The translations under genes and the position numbers were made by a program. A DNA stretch of 36,319 bases from an uncultured Bacteroidota bacterium (GTDB taxonomy: Bacteria > Bacteroidota > Bacteroidia > Bacteroidales > WCHB1-69). The stretch covers positions 1-36,319 of the forward strand of contig CACYHG010000018.1 in the NCBI GenBank assembly GCA_902774175.1, given 5' to 3'. Positions 8,731 through 17,500 of this stretch are shown one piece after another. Each line of letters opens with the position of its first letter. The stretch's first letter is position 1. The notes beneath the pieces were generated by a model. The model worked only from the letters and a program-made list of their open reading frames with translations. It was not told the origin of the DNA and searched no databases.

Positions 8731-10095
8731 TCAGCTGTTCGCGAAAAGCGCGGGCAGCAGTTCGTCTATCTTTGCGATTCTCACCACGCTGATGCGGTGT
8801 GCTGTGGTCTCCTTGCCGTTATATGAGGAGATGAATATCCGTCTGTATCCTAATTTTTCTGCCTCATGGATGCGCTGCTCCACGCGGCTGACGGGACGCA
8901 CTTCGCCTGAAAGTCCGATTTCGGCGGCGAAGCAGGTCTTGCCGTCAATGGGGATGTCGAAGTGGGAGGAGAGGATGGCGGCGATGATAGCCAAGTCGGT
9001 GGCGGGGTCGTCGGGACGCAGGCCTCCGGCGATGTTAAGGAAAACGTCCTTTGCCATCAGTTTCATGCCGCAGCGTTTCTCCAGTACGGCCAGCAGCATG
9101 CCGAGCCGCCGTGTGTCGAATCCGTTGGCGGAGCGCTGGGGCGTGCCATATACGGCGGGGCTTACTAATGCCTGGGTCTCTATCAGGAAGGGGCGCAACC
9201 CCTCCACCGCCGCCGCGATGGCGATGCCGTTGGCATCCTCGCTGTGGTTCGAAATCAGCATTTCCGACGGGTTCAGAACTTCGCGCAGCCCGGCGGAGGT
9301 CATTTCAAAGATGCCGATTTCCGAAATGCTTCCGAACCGGTTCTTGATGGCGCGGACAATCCGGTATCCGTAGTTCCGCTCCCCTTCGAACTGCAGCACC
9401 ACATCCACAATGTGCTCCAGTATCTTCGGGCCGGCCAGAGTGCCGTCCTTGGTGATGTGACCCACCAGAAAGATGGGGGTGGCGGTTGTTTTGGCATATC
9501 GTTGCAGTTCTGCGGTGGTCTCACGGATTTGCGAGACGGAGCCTGCTGAGGATTCCAGCGCGTTGGTCTGCATGGTCTGGATGGAGTCGATGATGACCAG
9601 GTCCGGTTTCACCTGTTCCAGATGCTGCAGGATGGCCTGGGTGTTGTTCTCGTTGACGATGTAGCAGTTGGCGTTGGTCTCCGGCAGCCGGTCGGCGCGC
9701 ATCTTCAGCTGAAGTTCGCTCTCCTCCCCGGAGACATACAGCACCTTCCGGTGTTGTGGAAGCGATAGAGCCAGCTGCAGAAGCAGGGTGGATTTGCCTA
9801 TGCCAGGCTCACCGCCAAGCAGGATGAGCGATCCCGGGACGATGCCGCCGCCTAACACTCGGTTCAGTTCGCCGATGCTTGTAACCAGACGGTGTGTGTC
9901 CGTTTCAATTTGAATCTCATTTAACGGAACGGGTCTGCTCTGTGTGACGGTTTTTGCGGTGGCTGTTCCGGCAGCCGGTGCGACAATCTCCTCCACAAAG
10001 GTGTTCCATTCGCCGCATTGGCGGCAGCGTCCCATCCATGTGGCGGATTGGGCGCCGCAGTTCTGGCAGTAATAGATGCTTTTTGTTTTAGCCAT
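8731..10095 (-). CDS. radA: DNA repair protein RadA (Sms)
   Basis: A 454-residue RadA, a RecA-like ATPase that helps branch migration and processing of recombination intermediates. The N-terminal zinc finger CQNCGAQSATWMGRCRQCGE (residues 10-29) has four Cys. The Walker A motif GGEPGIGKSTLLLQ lies near residue 95. VIIDSIQTM is Walker B, and the RadA-specific KNRFGS motif follows near residue 255. The C-terminal third is the Lon-protease-like domain (AGGLRPDDPATDLAIIAAIL). Length is standard. It is the last gene of the leftward block, 21 bp after the small membrane protein upstream, so they may share a transcript. Confidence 0.95.
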   Translation of the reverse strand: MAKTKSIYYCQNCGAQSATWMGRCRQCGEWNTFVEEIVAPAAGTATAKTVTQSRPVPLNEIQIETDTHRLVTSIGELNRVLGGGIVPGSLILLGGEPGIGKSTLLLQLALSLPQHRKVLYVSGEESELQLKMRADRLPETNANCYIVNENNTQAILQHLEQVKPDLVIIDSIQTMQTNALESSAGSVSQIRETTAELQRYAKTTATPIFLVGHITKDGTLAGPKILEHIVDVVLQFEGERNYGYRIVRAIKNRFGSISEIGIFEMTSAGLREVLNPSEMLISNHSEDANGIAIAAAVEGLRPFLIETQALVSPAVYGTPQRSANGFDTRRLGMLLAVLEKRCGMKLMAKDVFLNIAGGLRPDDPATDLAIIAAILSSHFDIPIDGKTCFAAEIGLSGEVRPVSRVEQRIHEAEKLGYRRIFISSYNGKETTAHRISVVRIAKIDELLPALFANS

Positions 10096-10116
10096 ATAGG
10101 GTAGTGCTTTCAGGTT

Positions 10117-10530
10117 TTAGTTACTTTTACGGTTTTGCAGGAGGCTGAAGCGGTCCGCCTCCAGAATGGGCACGTTCGATTCGGTAGGCACGTAGATGAT
10201 GGAGTTGGTCTCGTCGTTCAACGCCTGAATCCAGAGGTATATCAGGTATTCGCGGTTGTCCTTCAGGCTGCCGCCGATGATTTCGTTGGCTTTGGCCACG
10301 CCCTTGGCACGCTCGATTTCAGCCTCTGCGCGGAAAATTGCGCTCTCCTTCTCCGCCTTGGCCTCCTCCACTTTGATCTTACGGTTCTGCTCCGCACGGG
10401 AGAATTCCGCCTTGCCGGTCATCTCCTGCTGCCAGACGTTGTAGAGCGGCATTCCGAACATCAGCCCCAGAATGGCCGCGCATACAACGACAACGATGAT
10501 GATGATGCCTTTGAATGAAATTCTGTTCAT
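10117..10530 (-). CDS. Small membrane protein with charged helical tail (SPFH C-terminal-like)
   Basis: A 137-residue protein starting at the ATG at 10530. A transmembrane helix covers about residues 5-27 (run of Ile/Val, then LGMLFG-type residues). A long charged helix follows, rich in Glu, Lys, Ala and Arg (KVEEAKAEKESAIFRAEAEI and onward, about residues 45-90). It ends with a short C-terminal part containing IYVPTESNVPILEA. The helix with repeated Ala-Glu-Lys and the phrase AKGVAKANEII resemble the post-band-7 region of HflK, stomatin or prohibitin proteins, but the band-7/SPFH domain itself is absent. Similar short proteins occur in Bacteroidetes and are sometimes called membrane protease subunits. 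Function unknown. It lies directly upstream of radA. Confidence 0.75.
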   Translation of the reverse strand: MNRISFKGIIIIVVVVCAAILGLMFGMPLYNVWQQEMTGKAEFSRAEQNRKIKVEEAKAEKESAIFRAEAEIERAKGVAKANEIIGGSLKDNREYLIYLWIQALNDETNSIIYVPTESNVPILEADRFSLLQNRKSN

Positions 10531-10744
10531 TGTAGTGTGTTTTTGTAAGAAATTCAAATTTTATTTTTGAAACGGATTACAGTTGGAAATATTGTTTGGG
10601 AAAATGAAAAAAATAGCAATATGGTGTGAATAGTCATCTCCTCCGCCTTCATCTCCATCCGCGATAAGGCGAAGCATTTTTTTCCAAGGTCTTTCAGCGA
10701 GGCGCCGATGTGACGGTGCATGCATGCACGCGCTGTTACCCGAA

Positions 10745-11548
10745 TCAGGCGAGATGGATCAGGTATGCCCCTTTGATGTCGGGCGTGCGACCTTTGGGGA
10801 AGAATCCATAGACGCAGGAGCCACTGCCGGTCATGGAGGCGTAGAGCGCCCCTTCGCGGTAAAGTTGCTCCTTGCAGGCACGGATTGCCGGGTGTTGCGG
10901 AAAAACGCTGTCCTCAAACTGATTGTGGATAATATTTCTCCATGATTCCATCGGCTGCAGCACCGCTTTGCGCAGGTCGGTGGGGGCGGGGGCAGGCGTG
11001 ATGTTGCGGTAGGCCTCGGCGGTAGAGACCGCATCGTCCGGTTTCAGCAGCAGCATATTGTAGCCGCCTAAATCCAAAGGAGGCAGCGGTTCCAGCAGCT
11101 CCCCGCGTCCGGTTGCGAAGGCGGGGCGGTTGGTTATGAAAAAGGGGCAGTCGCTGCCTAACCGTGCGGCATAGGATTCCAGCTGCGCGTCGGAAAGTCC
11201 CAGCCGGAAAAGCCGGTTGAGCAGGATGAGCGATTCGGCGGCATCGGACGATCCGCCGCCAAGACCCGCGCCGAAGGGGATGCGCTTGTGCAGCCTGATG
11301 CGGAGGTTGCCGATCTGCGGAAAATCCTGTTGCAGCATCCGGTAGGCCTTTACACACAAGTTGCCTTCCGTGCCGCTGTCAAGCTGGATGCCCTCCTGCC
11401 GGAAGAAAAATTCGTCTGCTGGCTCCATCTCCAGTTCGTCACAGAGCGGTATGGGAAGGAATACGGTCTCCAGGTTGTGGTAGCCGTCCGGACGTTTTCC
11501 GGTGACATAGAGTCCGAGGTTGATTTTGCAGTTCGGTTTGCGGATCAT
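10745..11548 (-). CDS. ispE: 4-diphosphocytidyl-2-C-methyl-D-erythritol kinase IspE
   Basis: IspE phosphorylates 4-diphosphocytidyl-2-C-methylerythritol, the fourth step of the MEP isoprenoid pathway, in the cytoplasm. The 267-residue product starts with KPNCKINLGLYVTGKRPDGY, the IspE signature with the catalytic Lys and Tyr area. The GHMP-kinase ATP loop PFGAGLGGGSSDAA follows near residue 90. The late motif MTGSGSCVYGFF is GHMP motif 3. I placed the start at the ATG at 11548 (MIRKPNCK); the frame stays open for seven more residues to 11569. It follows rsgA after 32 bp and is likely in the same operon. Downstream, about 215 bases to the next gene hold no clear terminator. Confidence 0.93.
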   Translation of the reverse strand: MIRKPNCKINLGLYVTGKRPDGYHNLETVFLPIPLCDELEMEPADEFFFRQEGIQLDSGTEGNLCVKAYRMLQQDFPQIGNLRIRLHKRIPFGAGLGGGSSDAAESLILLNRLFRLGLSDAQLESYAARLGSDCPFFITNRPAFATGRGELLEPLPPLDLGGYNMLLLKPDDAVSTAEAYRNITPAPAPTDLRKAVLQPMESWRNIIHNQFEDSVFPQHPAIRACKEQLYREGALYASMTGSGSCVYGFFPKGRTPDIKGAYLIHLA

Positions 11549-11580
11549 GGCGTTTCTGTTTTCGTGCAAGGAGGGGAGCT

Positions 11581-12537
11581 CTATTCGAGCATCCAGTCCT
11601 TCAGGTTCAAATCTTCGTTTTCGATTATGGAGATATAGTTGCGGTAGCGGGAGGGGGCGATATCCCCGCGTTCCACCGCCTCCTTGACTGCGCAGCCGGG
11701 CTCATGTGTATGTGTGCAGTTGCTGAAGCGGCATTGGTCAAGCAGTGCAAGCATCTCCGGAAAATAGTGCCCAACCTCCTCCTTCTCATATTGGATGAGC
11801 CCGAACTCCTTGATGCCGGGCGTGTCAATGATGTCGCCGCCGAAGGCTAACGGGAACATCTCGGCGAAGGTGGTGGTGTGCCTGCCCTTTTCGTAGCTGT
11901 CCGAAATCGGGCTGGTCTTCAGTTCCAGCCCCGGGCTGATGGCGTTTATGAGGGTGGATTTTCCCACGCCGGACTGTCCGCCCATCAGCGAAACCTTGCC
12001 CTTCATGCAGCTTTTCAGCTCCTCCAGCCCCTCGCCGGTGACGGCGGAGACGGAGAGGCAGCGGTATCCTATTTTCCGGTATATCTCCTGCAGCCTTGCA
12101 GCCTCCTGCCGGTTGGTTTCGTCATAAAGGTCGGTTTTGTTGAAGACTAACGTGCTGTCGATGCGGAAGGCCTCCGCTGCGGTCAGGAAGCGGTCGATGA
12201 AGCCGATGGGGGTGCGTGGCCTGCAGGGGCAGACAATCAGGAAGAGGCGGTCGATGTTGGCGGCCAGCACATGGGTTATTTTCGAGAGATTGATGGATTT
12301 GCGGGAGATGAAGTTCTTCCGTGGCTCTATTTCCGTGATGCTGCCGTAACCCTGGCCGCTGTCAGGCAGGAACAGCACATGGTCGCCCACCGCAATTGGG
12401 TTGGTCGATTTGATGCCGCGCAGGCGGAACTGCCCGCGCAGCTTGCACATAACCTGCCTGCCGTCCGCTGTGCGGACGGTGTATTCGTTGCCGGTGGATT
12501 TGAGTACGGTGCCTTTTGCCTTTTCCATATCTGCCAT
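11581..12537 (-). CDS. rsgA: Ribosome small-subunit GTPase RsgA (YjeQ)
   Basis: RsgA is a circularly permuted GTPase that checks late maturation of the 30S subunit. This 318-residue protein has an N-terminal OB fold (about residues 8-75). The permuted G motifs are next: VFNKTDLYD (G4), GQSGVGKSTLINAI (Walker A/G1), then IIDTPGIKEFGL (G3). The C-terminal zinc knuckle CRFSNCTHTHEPGC provides the C-x4-C-x-H-x5-C ligands. All expected motifs are intact and length is normal. The start at 12537 (MADMEKAKG) could also be the ATG nine bases in. The gap of 58 bp to uvrC holds no obvious promoter. Confidence 0.95.
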   Translation of the reverse strand: MADMEKAKGTVLKSTGNEYTVRTADGRQVMCKLRGQFRLRGIKSTNPIAVGDHVLFLPDSGQGYGSITEIEPRKNFISRKSINLSKITHVLAANIDRLFLIVCPCRPRTPIGFIDRFLTAAEAFRIDSTLVFNKTDLYDETNRQEAARLQEIYRKIGYRCLSVSAVTGEGLEELKSCMKGKVSLMGGQSGVGKSTLINAISPGLELKTSPISDSYEKGRHTTTFAEMFPLAFGGDIIDTPGIKEFGLIQYEKEEVGHYFPEMLALLDQCRFSNCTHTHEPGCAVKEAVERGDIAPSRYRNYISIIENEDLNLKDWMLE

Positions 12538-12595
12538 AACGCAGGTAATGGCGGATTATTGCCTTGGGCGTGGAAAAAACGACATGGACGCGTCC

Positions 12596-14398
12596 CTATA
12601 ATTCCGGTGTGTGAAAATACTGCCAGACACTCTTGCCCTTGGCGGGGCCGATGGCCTCTTCCAGCGCGGAAAGCTCCGCCTTCTTCACCCCGTTGACCGA
12701 ATGGAAGGTGCGCAGCAGCTTGTCGGCGGTCTCCTTGCCGATGCCCTGGATGACGGTCAGTTCGGTATTGACCAGACCTTTGCCGTGCAGTTTGCGGTAT
12801 CGTGTGATGCCGAAGCGGTGCGCTTCGTCGCGGAGGTGCTGCAGCACGCGCTGCGTCTCGGATTTCTTATCGACACAGAGCGGCACGGGGTCGTTGGGAC
12901 GGTATATGTCCTCTAACCGCTCCGCCAACCCCAGCAGGCTGACCTTGTCGGCGATGCCCATGGCTGTCAGCGCTTCCATGGCCGCTGAAATCTGCCCCTT
13001 GCCACCATCCACCAGAATCAGGTCGGGCAGCGGCTTGCCCTCCTCCTGCAGCCGCGTGTAGCGGCGGGTCAGCACCTCCTTCATGGTGGCGTAGTCATCG
13101 GCCTGATGGACGGTTTTGATGTTGAAGATCCGGTATTCCTTTTTTGAGGGCTTGCCGTTGCGGAAGCAGACCATCGCGCCGACGGCGTACTGGCCCAGCA
13201 GGTTGGAATTGTCGAAACATTCGATGTGGTGCGGCTCTTTTGGCAGCATCAGCTCCTTTTTCATCTCCTGCATCAGCCGGCTGCCGGTGCGTCCCGATTC
13301 CAGCAGCTCTTGCCGGTTGTGCCGGTCCTGCATGAAGGCGAGTGCGTTGCGTTGTGCCAGCTGCAGCAGCTGGAATTTGTCACCCGCCTTGGGCACCAGT
13401 GTCTTCGCTTCGTTGAAACCTGTCTGTACAGGGAACGGCAGCAGAATCTCCTTAGTGTGGTCGTCCGCACGGGTGCGCAGCTCGACGACCGCCATCGCCA
13501 GCAGATCCTCCTTGCGCTCCTCGATGCGTTTGCGCACCTCCAGGTTCTGTGTCTGGATTATTGCGCCGTTCATAACCTTGAAGTAGCTGACAAATGCGCT
13601 CTCCCCATCTTCTGTAAAACCGAAGACGGTGGTGTCGTGGATGTTTGGGTTCACCACGGTCGATTTTGCCTGATAATGCTCCAGCAGCTCTATCTTCTGC
13701 TTTGTCTCCTGTGCCTTTTCAAACTCCCAGTCTGCGGCGAGCCGCATCATTTCCGCCCGCATCTCCTTCAGCACCGTGCGGGTGTCCCCCTCGATAATCC
13801 GTACCGCGTGGCGGACATTCTCCCTGTATTCCTCCTCCGTCTGCAACCCCTTGCAGGGAGCCTTGCATTTTTTTATATGGTAGTCAAGGCAGGGGCGGAA
13901 CTTCCCTTTTGCGATGTTCTCCCCGGTCAGGGAGAGCGTGCAGGAGCGGAAGGGGTATAGCCCGCGCAGTATTTCCAGCAGCAGGTTCATCGTCCTGACG
14001 GATGAGTAGGGACCGAAGTAGCGTGAGCCGTCATTCAGCCGCTTCCGCGTGGGGAAAATCCGTGGGAACGGCTCGTTCTTCACACAAATCCACGGGTAGG
14101 TCTTGTCATCCTTGAGCATGATGTTGTACCGTGGCTTGTATTTCTTTATCAGGTTGTTCTCTAACAGCAGGGCATCGTATTCGCTGTCGGTGACGGTGAA
14201 ACGTATGTCGCGTATCTTGCTGACAAGCAGGCGTGTCTTAGGGCTGTCCGGCACCTTGTTGAAATAGGAGCCGACACGCCGTTTGAGGTTCTTGGCCTTC
14301 CCCACATATATTATCTGCCCCTCCTCGTTGTAGTAGCGATATACCCCGCTCTTTTCCGGCAGGTTCTTCAAAAACAGCTGGCGTTCCTCTTCGTTCAT
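12596..14398 (-). CDS. uvrC: Excinuclease ABC subunit C (UvrC)
   Basis: UvrC makes the dual incisions in nucleotide excision repair. The 600-residue product has the N-terminal GIY-YIG nuclease (KSGVYRYYNEEGQIIYVGKA, about residues 15-35, with KNLKRRVGSYF after it). A UVR domain follows near residues 205-240 (LAADWEFEKAQETKQKIELL). The RNase H-like C-terminal nuclease includes IECFDNSNLLGQYAVGAMV and LILVDGGKGQ. A C-terminal helix-hairpin-helix is seen around VIQGIGKETADKLLRTF. Length is standard. Its ATG overlaps the stop of the upstream LTA-synthase-like gene by 4 bp (14395-14398), implying coupled translation. Confidence 0.96.
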   Translation of the reverse strand: MNEEERQLFLKNLPEKSGVYRYYNEEGQIIYVGKAKNLKRRVGSYFNKVPDSPKTRLLVSKIRDIRFTVTDSEYDALLLENNLIKKYKPRYNIMLKDDKTYPWICVKNEPFPRIFPTRKRLNDGSRYFGPYSSVRTMNLLLEILRGLYPFRSCTLSLTGENIAKGKFRPCLDYHIKKCKAPCKGLQTEEEYRENVRHAVRIIEGDTRTVLKEMRAEMMRLAADWEFEKAQETKQKIELLEHYQAKSTVVNPNIHDTTVFGFTEDGESAFVSYFKVMNGAIIQTQNLEVRKRIEERKEDLLAMAVVELRTRADDHTKEILLPFPVQTGFNEAKTLVPKAGDKFQLLQLAQRNALAFMQDRHNRQELLESGRTGSRLMQEMKKELMLPKEPHHIECFDNSNLLGQYAVGAMVCFRNGKPSKKEYRIFNIKTVHQADDYATMKEVLTRRYTRLQEEGKPLPDLILVDGGKGQISAAMEALTAMGIADKVSLLGLAERLEDIYRPNDPVPLCVDKKSETQRVLQHLRDEAHRFGITRYRKLHGKGLVNTELTVIQGIGKETADKLLRTFHSVNGVKKAELSALEEAIGPAKGKSVWQYFHTPEL

Positions 14399-16317
14399 GG
14401 CGGTGTCAGTTGGTTGTTGCGCATACGTCCGCTGTAGGACTGCAGGATGCCCTGCAGCTGTCGGAGCGCGGTGTCCTGTTCCGGACGGTTTTCCTCTTTA
14501 AGGTTGTGCTTGAGCATCCTGTCATTTTCAAGAAGGTAGAATCCGACCACATTATCCCCGTCGTACTGCAGCAGGGTGCGGCGGTAGAAAAGCTGATATA
14601 CGCCGGAATGGCGGTTGAATGCCACGGGGATATGCTTCGGTTCGAATATGTTCTGTCCGAAGCAGCACATCGGCCTCTGTAGGGCAAGGTAGGCAAAGAG
14701 GCTCGGCATCAGGTCGGTCTGCTGCATAAAGTCCTGATTGTAGAAGGCGGTGTCCGCCGCAGGGTGGTAGAAGAGTATGGGGATGAGGAAGTTTCCGTAT
14801 GGGTTGCGTGTGAAGGCGTCGCTGCCTTCGTAGGCATGGTCGGCGGTGATGATGAAAAGGGTGCTGTCGTACCACGGCTCCTGCGACAATTGCCGGAAAA
14901 ACTCCTGCAGGGCGAAATCGGTGTAGCCGCTTACAGTGTGCATGGGGTGGCTGCCCTTGCGGAAGGTCCTCCCATCCGCATCGTCCGGCACTTTGAACGG
15001 GTGGTGCGAACTGAGTGTCATTACAGTGGCGAAAAATGGCTGCCGCATCTCGTGCAGCTTGCATGCCATGAAGCGCAGGAAACTGCGGTCAGGGATTCCC
15101 CAGCTGCCGTCGTGATCCTCCGGATTCGGATATTGGTCCAGGCCGAAATAGTCCTGGTAGCCGATGGCGTGGCAGAAGCTTTCAAAATTCATGCTGCCGT
15201 TCTCCGCCCCGTGGAAAAAGCAGGTGCGGAAGCCGCTGCGGCGCAGCAGCTCCACCGGGCTGCATATCTTGTTCTGGACAAACGGCGTTTCGATGTAGGC
15301 GTGTTCCATCAGGGTGGGAATGCCGCATACAATTGCCGGGATTCCCTCCATGGTGCGCCGTCCGTTTGCGATGCCGTTGAAGGCCCAGGAGTGTGCGGCG
15401 ATGCTGTCAAGGAAGGGACAGTACTGCGGATAGTCCGGCTCATCCGGATGGTAAAAGGCGAACAGCTCCTGCGAAACCCCCTCCAATACGATTATCACCA
15501 CATTTTTGACTGGCGGATGCGCGGTAGCGGGCGGTGCGTATGCGGTGTGCAGCGGCGAATAGCACTGCTCCGCCGCGTCAAGGTCGGGGAACCAGTTGAA
15601 AGGCGGGATGGTCTCCTTGCCGATGGTGCGCAGCAGTGTGAAGGGGCTGTTCAGCACCAGCGGCATGTATTGCGGGGTCGCATATTCCCCAGCACTTACT
15701 ACGGCAACCGGACGTAGCTGCCAGCCTCCGCGCATCATGGTGAGCGCAATCAGCAGTGCGGCGGCATATCCGCCTGTCCGCAGAGCGGCCTTTTTCAGCC
15801 TGAACCCGGTTTCCGGTTCAGCCTTCTCCGAATAGCGTCGGAGCCGCATCGCGCACCACGCCAGCAGCGCGGTCATGGCCGCCCATAGGATGGCAAGCCA
15901 CCAGAACTGTTTCAGAAATAAAGGCAACAACAGCCGGAAATCGAAACCGGCATGGCCGAGGTAACTGAAGATGTCGGCGGTGAGCCGCTTTGAGACGTAT
16001 GGGAAGTATGCCGTGTCGATGCAGTTGGCGAGCAGCGCGACGCTGTTGGCCGCCACGAAGAAAATGTTGCAGCCAATCTGCCAGCCTTTCCGCTGGAAAA
16101 GGGGGAAGGGCAGAAGAAGCAGCACTATCCATGGCAGGTTAATGTATGCAATGGCTGAGAGGTCGAAGCGCATTCCCGCCAGAAAATGCGAAAAATCCGC
16201 TTCCGGAAAATGGGTGAGGTAGCAGCCAAGGAAAATCAGGCGCGTCAGGCTGTACAGCAGGACAAGCAGGCCGATTTTGGCGGCTGTGCCGGCCAGAGTG
16301 CGTCCGTAGCGGCTCAT
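14395..16317 (-). CDS. LTA synthase-like membrane phosphoglycerol/phosphoethanolamine transferase
   Basis: A 640-residue inner-membrane enzyme of the alkaline phosphatase/sulfatase fold. About five transmembrane helices lie in residues 10-200 (for example KIGLLVLLYSLTRLIFLGCY and the span around residue 60). The extracytoplasmic catalytic domain begins near residue 270. VIIVLEGVSQELF provides the metal-binding Glu, RRTMEGIPAIVCG holds the candidate catalytic Thr, and FFHGAENGSMNFESF, HDGSWGIPDRSF and TADHAYEGSDAF supply further metal ligands. In Gram-positives relatives polymerise lipoteichoic acid. Bacteroidetes have none, so a role in adding phosphoglycerol or phosphoethanolamine to a lipid or glycan is more likely; this is inference. 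It overlaps by 4 bp at both ends with its neighbours. Confidence 0.85.
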   Translation of the reverse strand: MSRYGRTLAGTAAKIGLLVLLYSLTRLIFLGCYLTHFPEADFSHFLAGMRFDLSAIAYINLPWIVLLLLPFPLFQRKGWQIGCNIFFVAANSVALLANCIDTAYFPYVSKRLTADIFSYLGHAGFDFRLLLPLFLKQFWWLAILWAAMTALLAWCAMRLRRYSEKAEPETGFRLKKAALRTGGYAAALLIALTMMRGGWQLRPVAVVSAGEYATPQYMPLVLNSPFTLLRTIGKETIPPFNWFPDLDAAEQCYSPLHTAYAPPATAHPPVKNVVIIVLEGVSQELFAFYHPDEPDYPQYCPFLDSIAAHSWAFNGIANGRRTMEGIPAIVCGIPTLMEHAYIETPFVQNKICSPVELLRRSGFRTCFFHGAENGSMNFESFCHAIGYQDYFGLDQYPNPEDHDGSWGIPDRSFLRFMACKLHEMRQPFFATVMTLSSHHPFKVPDDADGRTFRKGSHPMHTVSGYTDFALQEFFRQLSQEPWYDSTLFIITADHAYEGSDAFTRNPYGNFLIPILFYHPAADTAFYNQDFMQQTDLMPSLFAYLALQRPMCCFGQNIFEPKHIPVAFNRHSGVYQLFYRRTLLQYDGDNVVGFYLLENDRMLKHNLKEENRPEQDTALRQLQGILQSYSGRMRNNQLTPP

Positions 16318-17309
16318 GGTTGTGCTTTTGGTGCCGGCTGACGTTTGGCGGGCTTGTAGAAAATCTGCGTTTTCCGTTCATAGGCAGGGTATTCCCTGTC
16401 GGGGTTGCGCCCTATCACATCCGGTCTGAAATACCATTTGCCGTTCTGTTGGATGAATGCGTCGTTCAGGCTCGATTCGCCAACATAGTATTGCGGCAGT
16501 TTCTGAAGGTGCTCGTCCATGGGTACCAGCCGGTCGAAGATGATCATCTGCACCTGCAGCGTGTCAGGCCCGCTGGTGTCGTTTTTCTTGTTTTTGCCCT
16601 TTTTCCTCTTCTTCTCACGTTTTTGTGTGACGGACTGCTTCTCGTATGAGAGGTTCAGGCGTCCGACCGGCGCGAACTGGAAAACGACACGCGTGGTGCG
16701 TTTGGCATAGTTCCGGAAGATGTTGGCGCCGAACACCGGCTTGTCATGATGGAGCGTAAGCACTTCTATCACCTTGTATTGGGAAAACACGTTGCCGCCG
16801 TTCCAGCCCAGCAGGGTGTAATAGGTCTTGTCCTCGTCCTTTGTCTGGATTATCTGGGTGTAGAGCGCTCCGAACCATGATTCTGGTGTCAGCACCTGCG
16901 TGGTGGGGTTGATGATCCTCTGCCAGCAGTCGGTCAGCGGATACACAACATAATGGCCCTCCTCGCTGCTGTAGGCCTGCACGAAGCCGAAATGCTCGTG
17001 GGTGCCGCTCTCCGCAATCAGGAACCATGTGACCACGCGCACCTTCTTGTCAGGGGAGGTGAGGATTGAGATGGTTTTGACGGAGTCGAAGCCGTAGTTG
17101 ATGGAGTTGCGCAGTTTGAGGGCATCCTCCACACGCTTGAGCAGCTTTTCGTTCTTCTGGTATCGGATTACGGCGTTCCGTTCGTTCAGGATTTCATGGT
17201 GCAGATGGATTATGGAATCCTCAAAGGCACGGAAAATTTCTTTCCTTTGCCCGTATAAAGGGCTGCCAATCAAAAGGAAACCGATAAAAACCAAAAGCAA
17301 TCTCCGCAT
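16314..17309 (-). CDS. Secreted protein of unknown function, conserved in Bacteroidetes
   Basis: A 331-residue protein with a clear signal peptide (about residues 1-20, RRLLLVFIGFLLIGSPLYG followed by Q). I do not recognise a named domain. The middle part has beta-rich segments such as KTYYTLLGWNGGNVFSQYKV and VVFQFAPVGRLNLSYEKQ, followed by a strongly basic low-complexity stretch of Lys/Arg/Asn (about residues 230-245). The C-terminus ends in a Lys/Pro/Ala-rich tail. It likely works in the periplasm or at the outer membrane. It is the first gene of a tight three-gene group with the LTA-synthase-like gene and uvrC, overlapping the former by 4 bp. A promoter core lies 26 bp upstream. Confidence 0.75.
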   Translation of the reverse strand: MRRLLLVFIGFLLIGSPLYGQRKEIFRAFEDSIIHLHHEILNERNAVIRYQKNEKLLKRVEDALKLRNSINYGFDSVKTISILTSPDKKVRVVTWFLIAESGTHEHFGFVQAYSSEEGHYVVYPLTDCWQRIINPTTQVLTPESWFGALYTQIIQTKDEDKTYYTLLGWNGGNVFSQYKVIEVLTLHHDKPVFGANIFRNYAKRTTRVVFQFAPVGRLNLSYEKQSVTQKREKKRKKGKNKKNDTSGPDTLQVQMIIFDRLVPMDEHLQKLPQYYVGESSLNDAFIQQNGKWYFRPDVIGRNPDREYPAYERKTQIFYKPAKRQPAPKAQP

Positions 17310-17334
17310 AATTCCCTATGAAAATTCCAAAATG

Positions 17335-17342
17335 CAAAGATA
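17335..17342 (-). promoter_or_regulatory. -7 promoter core for the leftward secreted-protein/LTA-synthase/uvrC group
   Basis: On the minus strand this reads TATCTTTG, an exact TAnnTTTG core. Transcription would start near 17330, about 20 nt before the start codon at 17309. No strong -33 element is visible. Confidence 0.5.
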
Positions 17343-17456
17343 ATCAAAATCCGGAAGGGATTCCCCGCTTTGCCGCGATTTATTTTTTTGTGGGGCACTT
17401 TCCTGATTATTTTGAAAAAAATTAACGGAATCATCAAAAGTTTGTGTTTTTATTTG

Positions 17457-17464
17457 TAATTTTG
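17457..17464 (+). promoter_or_regulatory. -7 promoter core for the GldM-domain protein
   Basis: TAATTTTG matches TAnnTTTG. A TTTG at 17441-17444 sits upstream but at shorter spacing than usual, so the -33 element is uncertain. The start codon at 17501 is about 30 nt after the predicted transcription start. Confidence 0.5.
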
Positions 17465-17500
17465 CATTTGAAAAAAACACATAATTTAAAACATACGATT

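Noticed and set aside
10554..10721. A 55-codon minus-strand frame between ispE and the small membrane protein, starting ATG at 10721 and ending in a hydrophobic stretch
   Set aside because: Too short, no recognisable motif, composition shifts from GC-rich to AT-rich within it, and no promoter is visible; likely chance.
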